Assembly: GCA_033977485.1 (NCBI GenBank)
Contig: CM066993.1
Location: forward strand, 29,378,001 to 29,442,000
Source of the DNA: Hydrangea macrophylla
Taxonomy: Eukaryota > Streptophyta > Magnoliopsida > Cornales > Hydrangeaceae
Reading direction: 5' to 3'
Length of the DNA: 64,000 bases
The notes under the pieces were generated by a model. That model searched no databases, was not told the origin of the DNA, and was given only the letters and a program-made list of their open reading frames with translations. The position numbers and the translations under genes are program-made. Positions 11,113 to 21,970 of this stretch are shown here, piece by piece. Each line of letters opens with the position of its first letter. Positions within the stretch are counted from its first letter, which is position 1.

Positions 11113-13325
11113 GATTGTGGACACTCGAAATCCGGGAATCCACCCCCGTTTTCCTTCCCGGGGTTTCGAAATTGATTTTCCTTTGTTTTGAAATTGATTT
11201 GAAAAAGGAAAGGAAAAGGTCTGTTGAAAATAGATATAGAGTCACCACTTGGTCTTTAAGGAACCAAGAAACCTAATTTTGACTCACTCAAATGGATAAA
11301 GGGCACCGGCCTTTCATAACCAAAGAACTTGGCTCGGGGTTTTGGTACGAGGGAGGAAGCAGCCTTTGTCATGACTAAAACACCCTCAACTCACCCCGTC
11401 TTTCGATGGGCCACAATTAGCATCCAAATAATCATCTTATACTATGTTTGATTCGACAATTTATGCTATGATGGCATATTACATCACATAAGAATTTTGA
11501 AGTGGAAGATCAAAAGATAAGATATCATTCATAAGATCTAAGCTAAATACCACTCAATGGAAAGGTGAAAGATCACACAAACAAACCTAGGAAAAATCGT
11601 CTAATCACATATCAAGTAATCAAGTTTTCCTAGTCTAGAGGGGACATGAATTGTTTTGAAACAAATAATCAAAGAAATCAAAACATGCTTAGCAAGCTAG
11701 AATGATGCATGTTAATCTTTGAGAAAAGAAGACCTCTCAATCCCTGGGACGGATGAGAAAGGAAGACTAGATTGAGGGGAAGCATGAACGTATGATCAAG
11801 TTCATTCCTTATAATTTTCTTAGATTAAGAATCACAAAAACTCCAAATCTTGCATGGATACAATGTATGATCCTAGAATGTGCAAAGGTTGTAGTGTGTT
11901 TGTGTACATGGACTTTCTAAAGTGACTTAGAAGTCTAAAATATGCATAAATGCATGAAGGAAATCATCATAGGATATATACAAATATAGTATGGACTACT
12001 TCCTAAGATATGAACTAATTTGGAGTGCATGTGAGCATCAAATCAACAAATGAAAGTAAAAGTATGCTTGCTATGAATAGTGGACAGAACAGTGAGTTGA
12101 TCTTGTGTAATGGAAAAGTGGGGTTAGAAATGTTTTTAGTGCATGATTGTTTTATGGAGATCATCCTCATTGTGTCTAGAACACATATCAAAAGGCCAAT
12201 ATTCAATAACTATTACAGATTGAGAGAAATCATATAAACAATAGAGGTTACTTAGAAACAGAGTCTGTACTGTTCACTGAAATGTTGTAAAATCTTAGAA
12301 AATGAAAACGAAATATTTGGAGGCCCATATTTTACTGCAAGTTCCCTAAGACACTGAAGGTCAAGGGAAAAATGGGTTGGGATCACTCCTTTTGGAAAAG
12401 GTTTCGGTAACATAAGTTAAATTCGACCAAGCTGCTATGACAGTAAAGACAGAATATCTGGAGAGAATGTTTGGACCAAAATGGAATCCTTCCAAGTGTT
12501 TTAAGCCAAGCCAAAAATCATGGGTGTTTTATAATGATTTAGGAAGACTTTCCAAGTGGTCTTGCATCCATACATTGAGTATTGAGTTCTAGAGAAATCT
12601 TTGAACTCAGATCATTCACTATTTTGAAGATTTCTTGAGAAAACAAGGGTTGTATTTCTTGAAATCAAAAAGAGGGGTTTATGAGGGGTTTTGAAATAAA
12701 GGTTTTGAGAGTATATTTTCAGCATTTAAATTCAAGTTATGACCACTTGAAATATCAACATTGAACTTATATCAAGAACTTCCAAGATTGTTGGAGAGCA
12801 TTGTTTCCATTGGAGCATAACTTCAAGAATACTTTGGAAGTATTGAAGTTGGAATCTATCAAACATGTTTTTGAGGTCAAGAGCTACTATCCATAAAAAT
12901 TCACTCACCTCAAATACCATGTCATCATTTAGATGATCATGAACTAGAGTAATCAAAGAAAAATAAAAAAGAAATGAGGTGAGAAGAGATGAACATAATA
13001 TGTAAACAAGCAAATAATAACAATCAATAGATGATAATCAATGTGATTTTGGACTTGTAGCTTGGTGTTTCACTCATAGATATTGACATTTGGACATGGA
13101 AGTAGCTTCCTAACTCAAGATTGCTCAAGAATGGTGGTTGGGAAGGATTTGAATGTGAAGTATAAGAGAAGTCATGGAAGGAAACAAGATTAGAACTCAC
13201 TTTCTTATAGAAAATCAATGGGAGAAGCTCCCTTTCTCTCTTCTAAACCTATCTCTATCTCTCTTTCTCTCTACAACTTTCTCAAACTTTGTACTTGGCC
13301 CCCCTAAAATGAAGAGCAAAGGGGG

Positions 13326-13335
13326 GTTTATATAG
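13326..13335 (-). promoter_or_regulatory. TATA box in A 5' LTR
   Basis: CTATATAAAC on the minus strand, at the equivalent position to 4059-4068. It would start the genomic transcript of element A. Confidence 0.65.
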
Positions 13336-13481
13336 GCCAATTTGGGGTGATTTTGGGATTTAGAAAGTGTTTCCATTGGTCCTAAACATCTATGAACAAG
13401 AAACTACATCGTTTTGGCTTTCAATTATTCAATTTGGACCCCAAAATAAATTACAAAAATGGATTCTGCGGCGGTTGAGTG

Positions 13482-13550
13482 CCTCCGCAGCACTGACCAT
13501 GTGCCGCCGCGGTAGTGGTCCAGTGCCGCTGCGGCACTGCTCCTCAAACG
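13482..13550. repeat. Triple GC palindrome array (A 5' LTR)
   Basis: Three tandem imperfect palindromes (for example AGTGCCGCTGCGGCACT), upstream of the TATA box. Intermediate in CpG content between the decayed copy at 4211 and the intact copies in D and E. Confidence 0.7.
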
Positions 13551-14377
13551 CCAAAAAATTTAGAGGTTCTAGTATTCGCGAAAAGGCCCTATTTCATTCG
13601 AAATTCATAGAAAATGCGTACAAACTCCAAATTGAACTTGTGATATACCTTTGGAAAGGTAATGGAGTCTACTTACCATAAAAAATAGTTCAGAGTCAGG
13701 TCACTTTGAAAAGTTTTGCGGTATTTGCGATAAAAGGCCGATTTGATCGTCTTTCACCTTCGAAAATCCATAATAAATTCGTTTTGAATTCAGAAATTAT
13801 GTGCAATATACCGTTTGAAAGTTATTGACCTCTAGTGTCCATGAAAAATGTTTGAAAAATGACACGGTGCTCAGATTTCAATGTCAACTTTTAGGTCAAA
13901 TCGGTCAAACTTGGGATCTCCAAGAAGTTCCGAAAACCTCTGGGAGCTCCAAAGAGCTAACGTTTTCGTCCTATTTTCTTTTAAAACTCAATTATTACTT
14001 TTCATATGATATAGAATGATCTCGAAACTTTTTGGAGAATTTGGATGATTTGTCAACGGGGACTTTCGGGGAACTTCCAGGGGTCTCTAGGAGATGACGA
14101 TTTCATCTGATTTTGCTTCAAAACTGATTTTATCACTTTTCTTACAACATAGCATGTCTCCAAACCTTTTGGTCCAAATCAGGGAGTTTTTGGGCTTTCA
14201 AGGGCATTTTGGTCATTCTGAGCATTTTGAGAGATAGAACTAACTTCTAGGAGTCCTTTTTTAATCTTTTTCGATCATTGTGAACCACCAAGCTATGGGT
14301 CTCCTAAATCTGATAGCCGACAAAATGGGGTGTCTACAACAACATTTCCAAGTTTAAAAGTTTTCCAACTTCAAACC

Positions 14378-14397
14378 GGGGGGGGGGGGGGGGGGGG
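14378..14397 (+). repeat. Homopolymer of 20 G
   Basis: An uninterrupted run of 20 G preceded by CC. It could form a G-quadruplex or hairpin and may also be a sequencing or assembly length artefact. Confidence 0.9.
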
Positions 14398-15863
14398 TGG
14401 TTTAAAGGCACACACCAAACTCATTCTAAAGTGTTCCCAACTAGATTAAAACATTGTTAAAACATAATTACAAGAGATTAAAACCTATTATAACACTATG
14501 AAACTATTCTAGTATACTAGGTTAAACGTAAGTTAAAACAATCAAATCCTTATTACAACATTACTATTGTCCCGAAACTACAAGATTAATATTCAGGTTG
14601 CCTTCTAAGTGAACTCCAAACCCACGTACTCACTTCTCCAAATCCTCACCGACATTCACACCTGAAATGGTTATTTGAATAACCACACATAATCGATTTA
14701 TTTAAGCTAACGCATAGTGAATAAAAACAACAAATGCACATGAATGACAACCATACTCGCATTCACATCTCCACATTTCATACTAGTCTCCGGAGTCCCA
14801 TGTGTACGTTCCATACTTCCTAATCTGCGACTCCTCGTCAATAAGTCCACGCGAAAAGGTAAGACCCACGTTTCTTCACTTCAAACGTGCGACCTTATGC
14901 CTATAACGGCTCCACACAATGGTTTGATCCACGCACTCCTTTGACCTAAATAAACAACTCAACATGCTCAAATACATTTCACCGTGCTTTTGGACATAAT
15001 CAAACATCTCACCATGCCATTGGGCCTACTTATCAATATAGTTGCCCAATATGAACTATACAATATATATCTGTGAATTAACACATGCTATTCAAACAAA
15101 ACATGAATGCATGTCAAGCTATCATTCCATAATACAAAGTTGAATCACTCACCTTCGATTTATGCACTTAAAGTTCGATCCAAGCAAAACTCAAGTACAA
15201 AGAACGTGCAGTAATCCTTCTAGTACAATTCCTATGGATCAAAATTCCAATTATCAACTTTAATGAAAAATTCTAGAAAATGACTTTTTGGAAAACTTAG
15301 CCAAATAGGCCCTAACATATATCAAAACGAAGCTCTTACCTCTAAGAGCTCGAATATGAAATCTAGGAGAAAACAGATAAACGAAGGGTCGTTGTGAAGC
15401 TCTAAGCAAACAAATCCCCTTTTTGGCCTCCTTTTGAGTTTTAGGTTGAAACTTATAAAAATATCCCAATCATCTCTAGCAATATGTAGGCAACACTTAT
15501 GGAAATTGTGTTTACCTCCCCGCAAGTTTTTAAAACTCCTAATCAGTCATTGAAACTTTCTACATAGCTAATTCCTTGCTTCACAAGTTCCGTTTGGTTT
15601 CTAAAATGCAGTCTCACATGATTTTACGAAATTGCTAATTAGCCTACCAAATTTATAGCGCGTTAATTCGTCCTCGCCAGGATACTAAAATTAACAACAT
15701 AAATAAATTCTAAACCAGAAATAACACAGATAATGAAATACACAGGTAAACATTTATTTTTAGATAAACATTTAAGGTGATGGGAACCATAGTGGACCAA
15801 TATCAATTCCACAGGTTCACATCATAAGGTATTCCACAATGACTGTCTCATACTCGGAGAGAC

Positions 15864-15871
15864 GTCACAAC
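15864..15871. repeat. hAT target site duplication, left
   Basis: GTCACAAC, identical to 20158-20165. Eight-base duplications are the hallmark of hAT transposition. Confidence 0.85.
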
Positions 15872-16247
15872 TAGCGGTGTTCAAAATAACTGATGCACCG
15901 AACTGGCTAGCCAAAACTGACCGGTTTGATTGGTTCTGGTCAGAATCCTTGATGAATAGTCGGCACTCGGTTCTTAACCTAATATTAACCAATTTCTCAG
16001 TTTGGTAGCTAATGATCACCATACCACTGACCGCACTAACCGAATATACTTAACAATTTCAAAACTAATCTACTCCTGATATGTAGACACACTGCCACAC
16101 ATATTTTTGTAGCAATATCTTTTAAGATCTCCCATTTTTAGGTTTCTTTATTTATGTGGATACCGGGATTCCACCGCTTCGTTATGTTTTCGAAACTTGT
16201 TTGATTTTTGAATCAAGGAAAGAGAAAAAGTCTGTTGAAAATAGATA

Positions 16248-16258
16248 CAGAGTCGCCA
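16248..16258 (-). other. PBS-like motif inside the LTR (U5)
   Basis: Minus strand TGGCGACTCTG, identical to the first 11 bases of element A's primer binding site, but located inside the LTR about 95 bases before its end. The same motif is at 60173-60183 in E, and shorter forms are in B at 26440-26448 and its right LTR. Confidence 0.7.
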
Positions 16259-18518
16259 CTTGGTCTTTAAGGAACCAAGAAACCTAATTTGACTCACCCA
16301 AACGGATAAAGGGCACCGGCCCTTCATAACCAAAGAACTTGGCTCGGGGTTTTGGTACGAGAGAGGAAGGAGCCTTTGTCACGACTAAAACACCCTCAAC
16401 TCGCCCCGTCTCTCAACGGGCCTCAATTAGCATCCAAATAATCATCTTATACTATGTTTGGTTCGACAAATAATACTATGATAGTATATTACATCACATA
16501 AGAAAATTTGAAAATGGAAGATCTAAAGATAAGATATCATTCATAAGATCTAAGCCAAATATCACACAATGCAAAGTGAAAGATCACACAAATAAACCTA
16601 GGAAAAATCATCTAATCATGTATCAAATAATCAAGACTTCCTAATCTAAAGGGGGACATGAATTGTTATTGAAACAAATAAACAAAGAAATCAAAATATG
16701 CTTAGCAAGCTAGTATGATGCATGTTAATCTTTGAGAAAAGATGACCTCTCAATCCCCGGGATGGATGAGAAAAGATGATTAGATCGGGGGAAGTATGAA
16801 CATGTGATCATGGTCATTCCTTATAGTCTTCTTGGATTAGGAGTTACAAAAACCCCAAATCTTTGCATGGATGCAATGTATGTATCTAGAATGTGTAAAG
16901 GTTGTAGTGTGCTTTGTGTTCATGGATTCCTAGAATGACTTAGAAGTCTAAAATGTGTATGAATGGATGAATGAAATCAACATGGGATATGTACAAATAT
17001 AGTATGAACTACTTTCTAAGATATGAACTAATTTAGAAGGCATATAAGCATCAAATCAAAGAATGAAAGTTAAAATGTGCTTGCTGTGAATAGTGGACAG
17101 AACAGTAACATGATCTTGTATAAATGGAAAAGAGGGGTTAGGAACGCTTTCAATGCATGATTTTTTACGGAGATGTTCCTTATTGTGTCTAGAATACAAC
17201 CCAAAAAGCCAATCTTTAATAACTATCACAGATTGAGAGAAATCATATGAACAACAGAGGTCACTCAGAAACAGAGTCCGTACTGTCAACTGAAATGTTG
17301 AAAAATCTTAGAAAATGAAAATGAATAATCTAGGGGCCCATTTTATACAGAAGGTTCCCTAAGAAATTGAAGTTTAAGGGAAAAATAAGTTGGGACCACC
17401 CCTTTTGGAAAATAGTTCTGAAAAAGAAGTTGGAAGTTAGTCAAGCTGCTGTGACAGCAGAGGCAGAATGTTTGGAAGGAATGTTTGGGTCCAAATGGAC
17501 CATTTTCAAGTACTTCCAAGCCAAACCAAAAATCATGGGTGTTCTCCAATGAGTTAGGAAGACTTTTCAAGTGGCCTTGCATCTATATGTTGAGTATTGA
17601 GTTCTAGAGAAATCTTTGAACTCAGCTCACTCACTGTTTTGACTCACTGTTTTGAAGATTTTGGGGAAAATAAGGTTTTCTTTCTTGAAATCAAAATGAG
17701 AGGGGTTGAGGGGGGTTTTGAAGTAGAGGTTTTGAAAGTGTATTTTCAATACTCAATAAAGATTACAACCACTTAAAATGCCAACATTCAACTCATCTTC
17801 AAGAACCTCCAAGATTGTTGGAGAAACTTATTTTTATTTTGAACATAACTTCAAGAATACCTTAGAGGTATTGAAGTTATGATCATCATCTATCAAACAT
17901 GTTTTTGAGGTTAAGAGCTACTATCCATAAGGATTCACTCACCTCAAACTTCATGTCATCACTTAGATGATGATGAACTAGTAAGTAAATAAACAAAATC
18001 AAAAAAAGAAATGAGGTGAGAAGAGATGAACAATATATAAACAAGCAAGCAAATAGATAGCAATCAATGGATGATATTCATGAAGTATTGAACTTATAGC
18101 ATGGTGTTTCACTCATATGTAATGACATTGGACATGGAAGAAGCTTCCACTCTCTTAAATGCTCACTAAAATGGTGGTTGGGTGTATTGAATGTTGAAGT
18201 AAATGGGAGTAATGTAGTAAAAACAAAGTTTAGAACTCACTTTTGTTTTGAAAATCAAAGAAGAAAGCTTCTTTTCTCTCGATTCTCACCTTATCTCTAC
18301 AACTTTCTCTCCCAAACTTTCTCTAAACTTGCATTTGACTCCCTCAAAATAAAAAGCAATGGTGGGTTTAAATAGGCCAACTTGGGGTGGTTTTGGGATT
18401 TAGAAAGTATTCCCATTGGCTCCAAACATCTGAAATCATAAAACTATGTCGTTTTGGTTTTTAATTAATCAAAATGGGACCACAAAACAAATTACAAAAA
18501 TACACTGTTCTGGAAAGG

Positions 18519-18580
18519 AGTGCCGCGGCGGCACTGGGCCAGTGCCGCGGCTGCAGTGGGCCAGTGCCGCGGCGGCACTG
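18519..18580. repeat. Triple GC palindrome array (solo LTR D)
   Basis: Three tandem units of AGTGCCGCGGCGGCACT (the middle one CGCGGCTGCAGT), joined by GGGCC, upstream of the promoter in the LTR sense direction. Confidence 0.8.
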
Positions 18581-18938
18581 CTCCTCTCCCGTCGAGATAA
18601 TGCTGTTTAGGCCCCCTGAGGTTTCGGTATTCTCGAAAAGGCCCTATTTCGTCCGAAATTCACAGAAAATACGTACGAACTCCAAACTGAGGTTGTGATA
18701 TACCGTTTGAAAGGTAATGGAGTCTACTTTACATAAAAAATAGTTTGGGGATAGGTCACTTTGAAAAGTTTTACGGTATTCGCGATAAAAGCCAATTTGA
18801 TCGCCTTTTCCTACTTTGGAAATTCATAATAAATTCGTTTTAAATCCAGGAATTATGTGCGATATACCGTTGGAAAGCTATTGACCTCAAGTATCCATGA
18901 AAAATATTTGAAAATTGTTTCGGTGCCCCGATTCCAAA

Positions 18939-19156
18939 GTCAAATCTTGGTCAAACTGGTCAAACCTGGGATTCCCGGGAAGTTCTGGGAACCTCCGGGA
19001 GCTCCCAAGAGCCGACGTTTTCACTCGATTCTCTTTTAAAACTCATTTTAATACTTTTTTAATGATTCTGGTGAATTTGGACAATTTCGGTCAAACTTGG
19101 TCAAACTTGGTAAAACTTTGGTCAAACCTGGTCAAACTTTGATCAAACCGGTCAAC
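18939..19156 (-). promoter_or_regulatory. W-box-like TTGAC arrays in U3 (solo LTR D)
   Basis: The plus strand carries eight GTCAA words in two groups (18939-18966 and 19089-19156), mostly as GGTCAAAC. In LTR sense this is GTTTGACC, containing the W-box core TTGAC(C/T) bound by WRKY factors. The arrays lie between the LTR start and the TATA position, where enhancers are expected. Regulation by WRKY proteins is an inference. Confidence 0.55.
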
Positions 19157-19649
19157 GGGGACTTTCGAGGAACTTCCGGGACTTCCGGGGGTCTCTGGGA
19201 GCTGACGATTTCTTTCGGTTTTACTTAAAAACTCATTTTATCATTTTTCTTACGACATAGCATGTTTTCAGAACTTTGGAACCAAATCTGGGAGTCTTCG
19301 GGCTTTCAGGGGCATTTTGGTCAATCTGAGCATTCTGAGAGATAGAGCTGACTTCCAGGAGTCCTTTTTTTACGATCATTGTGAACCACCAAGCTATGGG
19401 TCTCCTAAATCCGATAGCCGACAAAATGGAGTGTCTACAATTTATTATTTAATAATACACTTCCCAATAAAAAAAGACTCTCCTCACGAATCTCTAAAAA
19501 ATGAAAAACCTAACATCTCCCAAATTTCTCACTCTCTTTTCCAGATCTTCTATATCCTCTTATTATTACCATTATTTTTTAAAACTTTTTCCATTATTAG
19601 ACTACTTCTTCCACTCTCTCTCTTCCATGATTCTCTATGAAACCCTAAA

Positions 19650-19659
19650 CTTCTCTCTT

Positions 19660-19693
<34 letters not shown>

Positions 19694-19700
19694 ACACATA
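19650..19700. repeat. CT/CA microsatellite
   Basis: A TCTCTC run passes directly into ACACAC in the right half of the hAT element. Confidence 0.85.
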
Positions 19701-20157
19701 CCCCAAACTCCATAAACATTAAAGCTTTCGGCAAGGGTTCTCTGCGAGTTCCGACGAGCCACATCCTATTGATCTCGAGTCTGACCTTTCTCACCAAGGT
19801 ACCCTCAATTGATCTTGTACTTTAATGAATGGTTAAATACATCTCACTCTTTCTTACTCGAACTCACTATTTTGTGCGATTGGGCATCCATTTTTGGTTT
19901 GATTAAGGATTCATACTCTTATCCCCCAGATGGGCAACACCTGAACATACCTGATTTTCCATAATATTTTATGAACATTTTTTTTGTTGAAGTACAATCG
20001 TCGTCGACCAAAAATTGACTGCCCAGTAGCAGTCGGTTGTACATGCTGTATTGATATGTGCGGTCGATTTCAGTTACTCTTTTACAACACCAAATTGATT
20101 CAGTTCGGTTAGTTTTTCTCATCCAAAACCGACCATAACTGAACGATAATATCCCTA

Positions 20158-20165
20158 GTCACAAC
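20158..20165. repeat. hAT target site duplication, right
   Basis: GTCACAAC, identical to 15864-15871, immediately after the right terminal repeat ATATCCCTA. Confidence 0.85.
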
Positions 20166-20340
20166 AACATGACACTTATCAACATAGTCTCAAAGGGTTC
20201 TCTAACACAGATACCCAAATCAACTCGTGAGTCAAAACTCACTCACACATGTGCCACAAATGTACAACACATCACATTATCATGCATGACAATGTAATGA
20301 AAATGCAATATCACAATTATGGGTGTTATAATGAATGACA
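20166..20340 (-). repeat. G LTR, 5' end segment
   Basis: Short non-coding piece between the hAT duplication and the LINE. Its minus strand begins TGTCATTCATTATAACACCC, the inferred start of the G LTR. The G insertion truncated the LINE coding sequence at 20341. Confidence 0.6.
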
Positions 20341-21970
20341 CGCCCAGGGACAAAAACAGACTGCATTGGGGAAATGATTTTCTCGAGAAAAGTTCTTAGC
20401 CTATTTGAAAGAATTTTGGAAATGATTTTGTAAATCTCATTACAGAGACTGATAGGCAATATTAGTATGGTTCAGATCTTTAAAATAAAACCTCCAGTAA
20501 AGAAGCTGCGAATAGTAGTAATAACATCATATTTTACTATATCCCAGTAAAATTGATAGAAGATAAAAGACATCCCATCACGGCTGGGGGCTTTCATAGA
20601 ACTAATTTGGAGCATCATATCCTTTATCTCTTTATCATTAGGGATATGGCCTGAGAGTTTATTATCTTCAGGGGTGATGACACTTTGACGGAGACCTTCA
20701 AGATCACTTGGAAAATCCGATGAAGAGGATTTGAGGAGTTGCTAGAACATGGTTATGAAGGCATTGTTGATTTCCTCTGGGACATCAGTCCATCAACCAT
20801 CTTCAAGCTTTATCCATTCAATAGCATTTATGTGGCGACGAATAATGGTTGAGATGTGGAAGAATTTAGTACTCTTATCACCATCTTTTAGCCATTGCAC
20901 CCTAGACTTTTGTCTCCACAACAACTCTTCTCTTCTCAAGTTCTCGTTTAAATTAATTTTGAGAGCATCAATCTTGCAAATAGAGTCTTTTGTCGGATCC
21001 TGAGCTTGGAGTGCTTCAATAGCATTGTATGAATTTTTGATATAGGATTGAACTCTTCCGAAGTGATCATGATTCCAAAGGAGAAGGGCCTTTCAGACAA
21101 CTTTGATCTTTTAGCAAAGGCGAAAAGCAGGAGAGCCTTGAACAAAAGTTGAATTCCATACACTATTGATGAGAATGGCATAACTTTTATCTCTTGTCCA
21201 CTTTCCTCAAATTTAAAATTGGTAGGTTTCTGTGCTCTCTCACCAACAGTATTGAGGATGATGGCAGCATCATCCGAATCTGTGATGGAGAGGTTTTGAA
21301 TGGTTGCTTTGGGAAAAAATTCCCTCTAGGAAATATTGGAAACACCTCTATCAAGCCTTTATCTGATTTTTGCTCTACAACTTCTACCATTGTCCTATGT
21401 AAAAGTGTTACCAAAATACCCAACATCGATTAGATGTTTGGAGTTCATCAAGCCATTTAGACCAACATTAGAGGAGTTTGCAAAAGGCTTGCCTCATTTT
21501 TTTCTCAGCTTGGCTAATAATACAATTAAAGTCGCCGATGGAGAACCAAGGGCCATCAGAGGCATCTATAGTAGATTCTAAATTTTCCCAAAATTGATTT
21601 TTATCTTGCCAGTAGGGGGGATCATAAATCGCAGTGAGAACCCAGTGGGATTCAAGAGGGTCAGAAAAAATAGAGGCAACGATCATGTTATCATTAGAAA
21701 TAGAGATGTTGATGTCCACATCCGAAAGCCAAACAAGACAAAGGCCTTCAACCTTTCCACGAGCCGAAACAATAGAATGATTAGGGTAGCCCAAATTGTA
21801 CATCACAGAAGACATTTTATTTATAGTGACCTTTGTTTCTACTAGGAAAATGCAATCAGAGCAATGTTTCCTTATCAGAGCCCGAAAGGGTAATAATTGC
21901 CAAGTCTCGAGCTATTCCTCGACAAATCTAGTGGATGATAATCATTGGCTGAGAGGGGGCTTATCGCCCT
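20341..21970 (-). pseudogene. LINE ORF2: endonuclease and start of reverse transcriptase, broken
   Basis: Minus-strand remains of a plant L1-like polyprotein. The N-terminal apurinic endonuclease domain is readable at about 21880-21468: FLVETKVTINKM, then RGKVEGLCLVWLSD, WVLTAIYDPPYW and the PWFSIGDFNCI signature. Frameshifts follow. Around 20460-20341 the reverse transcriptase begins (YKIISKILSNRLR, ISPMQSVFVPGR), preceded by a segment like PGxDGMxxxFYQxYWDIV. The coding sequence ends abruptly at 20341, where element G is inserted, so the catalytic YADD region would lie beyond G to the left. Multiple stops show the copy was already decaying. Confidence 0.8.

Larger units (their letters stand above)
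1839..14338 (-). mobile_element. Element A: Tat/Ogre-type LTR retrotransposon, gag-only (non-autonomous)
   Basis: A complete LTR-to-LTR element of 12.5 kb on the minus strand. The LTRs are 3.29 kb (1839-5126) and 3.22 kb (11116-14338). The internal region has a tRNA-Arg primer site (11095-11112), a tandem-repeat leader, a broken gag, and a long 3' untranslated part with tandem repeats ending in a polypurine-like tract. I find no protease, reverse transcriptase, RNase H or integrase. Shared modules with element B in the leader, gag and 3' region place it in the Tat/Ogre group. The LTRs differ by many substitutions and small indels, so this insertion is much older than B. The flanks (GTAGC and ACAAC) are not a clear 5-bp target duplication. 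Confidence 0.85.
11116..14338 (-). repeat. 5' LTR of element A
   Basis: In the sense direction it starts TGTAGACACCCCATTTTGTC and ends GAGTGTCCACA, so it is a proper TG...CA LTR. TATA box at 13326-13335, GC palindrome array at 13482-13550. Relative to the left LTR it lacks about 40 bases of the GGTCAAAC repeat near 14050 and has many substitutions. Confidence 0.9.
14339..15871 (-). repeat. G LTR, middle segment
   Basis: Non-coding sequence between element A and the hAT element, interpreted as the continuation of the G LTR. It contains a 20-base G run at 14378-14397. No coding region is supported. It ends with GTCACAAC at 15864-15871, which is repeated after the hAT element. Confidence 0.55.
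16155..19439 (-). mobile_element. Solo LTR D of the A family
   Basis: Full-length A-family LTR (3285 bp) flanked on both sides by ATTTA (16150-16154 and 19440-19444), a perfect 5-bp target duplication. Sense direction starts TGTAGACACTCC and ends GGTATCCACA. No internal region is present, so the element was reduced by recombination between its two LTRs. It sits inside the hAT element and is therefore younger than it. It contains a GC palindrome array (18519-18580) and GTCAA arrays (18939-18966, 19089-19156). Confidence 0.92.
15872..20157. mobile_element. Non-autonomous hAT element (~1 kb) split by solo LTR D
   Basis: Bounded by the perfect 8-bp duplication GTCACAAC. The ends are TAGCGGTGTTCAAAA on the left and, read inward from the right, TAGGGATATTATCGTTCAG, a short imperfect inverted repeat of the TAGGGRTGTTCAAAA type seen in plant hAT elements. 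The subterminal parts are rich in CCGGTTTGATTGG- and CCAAAACCGACC-like motifs. After removing solo LTR D and its duplication the element is about 1.0 kb and has no transposase. Its right half (about 19500-19800) holds a CT-rich stretch, an AAACCCTAAAC and a dinucleotide repeat resembling the 5' untranslated end of a transcribed unit, perhaps captured. Confidence 0.8.
1..20340 (-). mobile_element. Ty3/gypsy element G, 5' part only, split by nested insertions
   Basis: Minus-strand LTR retrotransposon whose 3' part lies beyond the left edge. Gag occupies 1-1134, the primer site 1346-1357, and the 5' LTR pieces are 1363-1838, 14339-15871 and 20166-20340, about 2.2 kb once joined. Element A interrupts it at 1839-14338, and the hAT element (with solo LTR D inside) at 15872-20157. 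The outer LTR edge is placed at 20340 because LINE reverse transcriptase coding sequence stops exactly there and the minus strand then reads TGTCATTCATTATAACACCC, a typical gypsy LTR start. The target duplication cannot be checked because the other end is outside the window. Confidence 0.65.

Noticed and set aside
14744..15525. Several short open frames in the G LTR middle segment
   Set aside because: They are short, on both strands, without motifs, and lie within an LTR.
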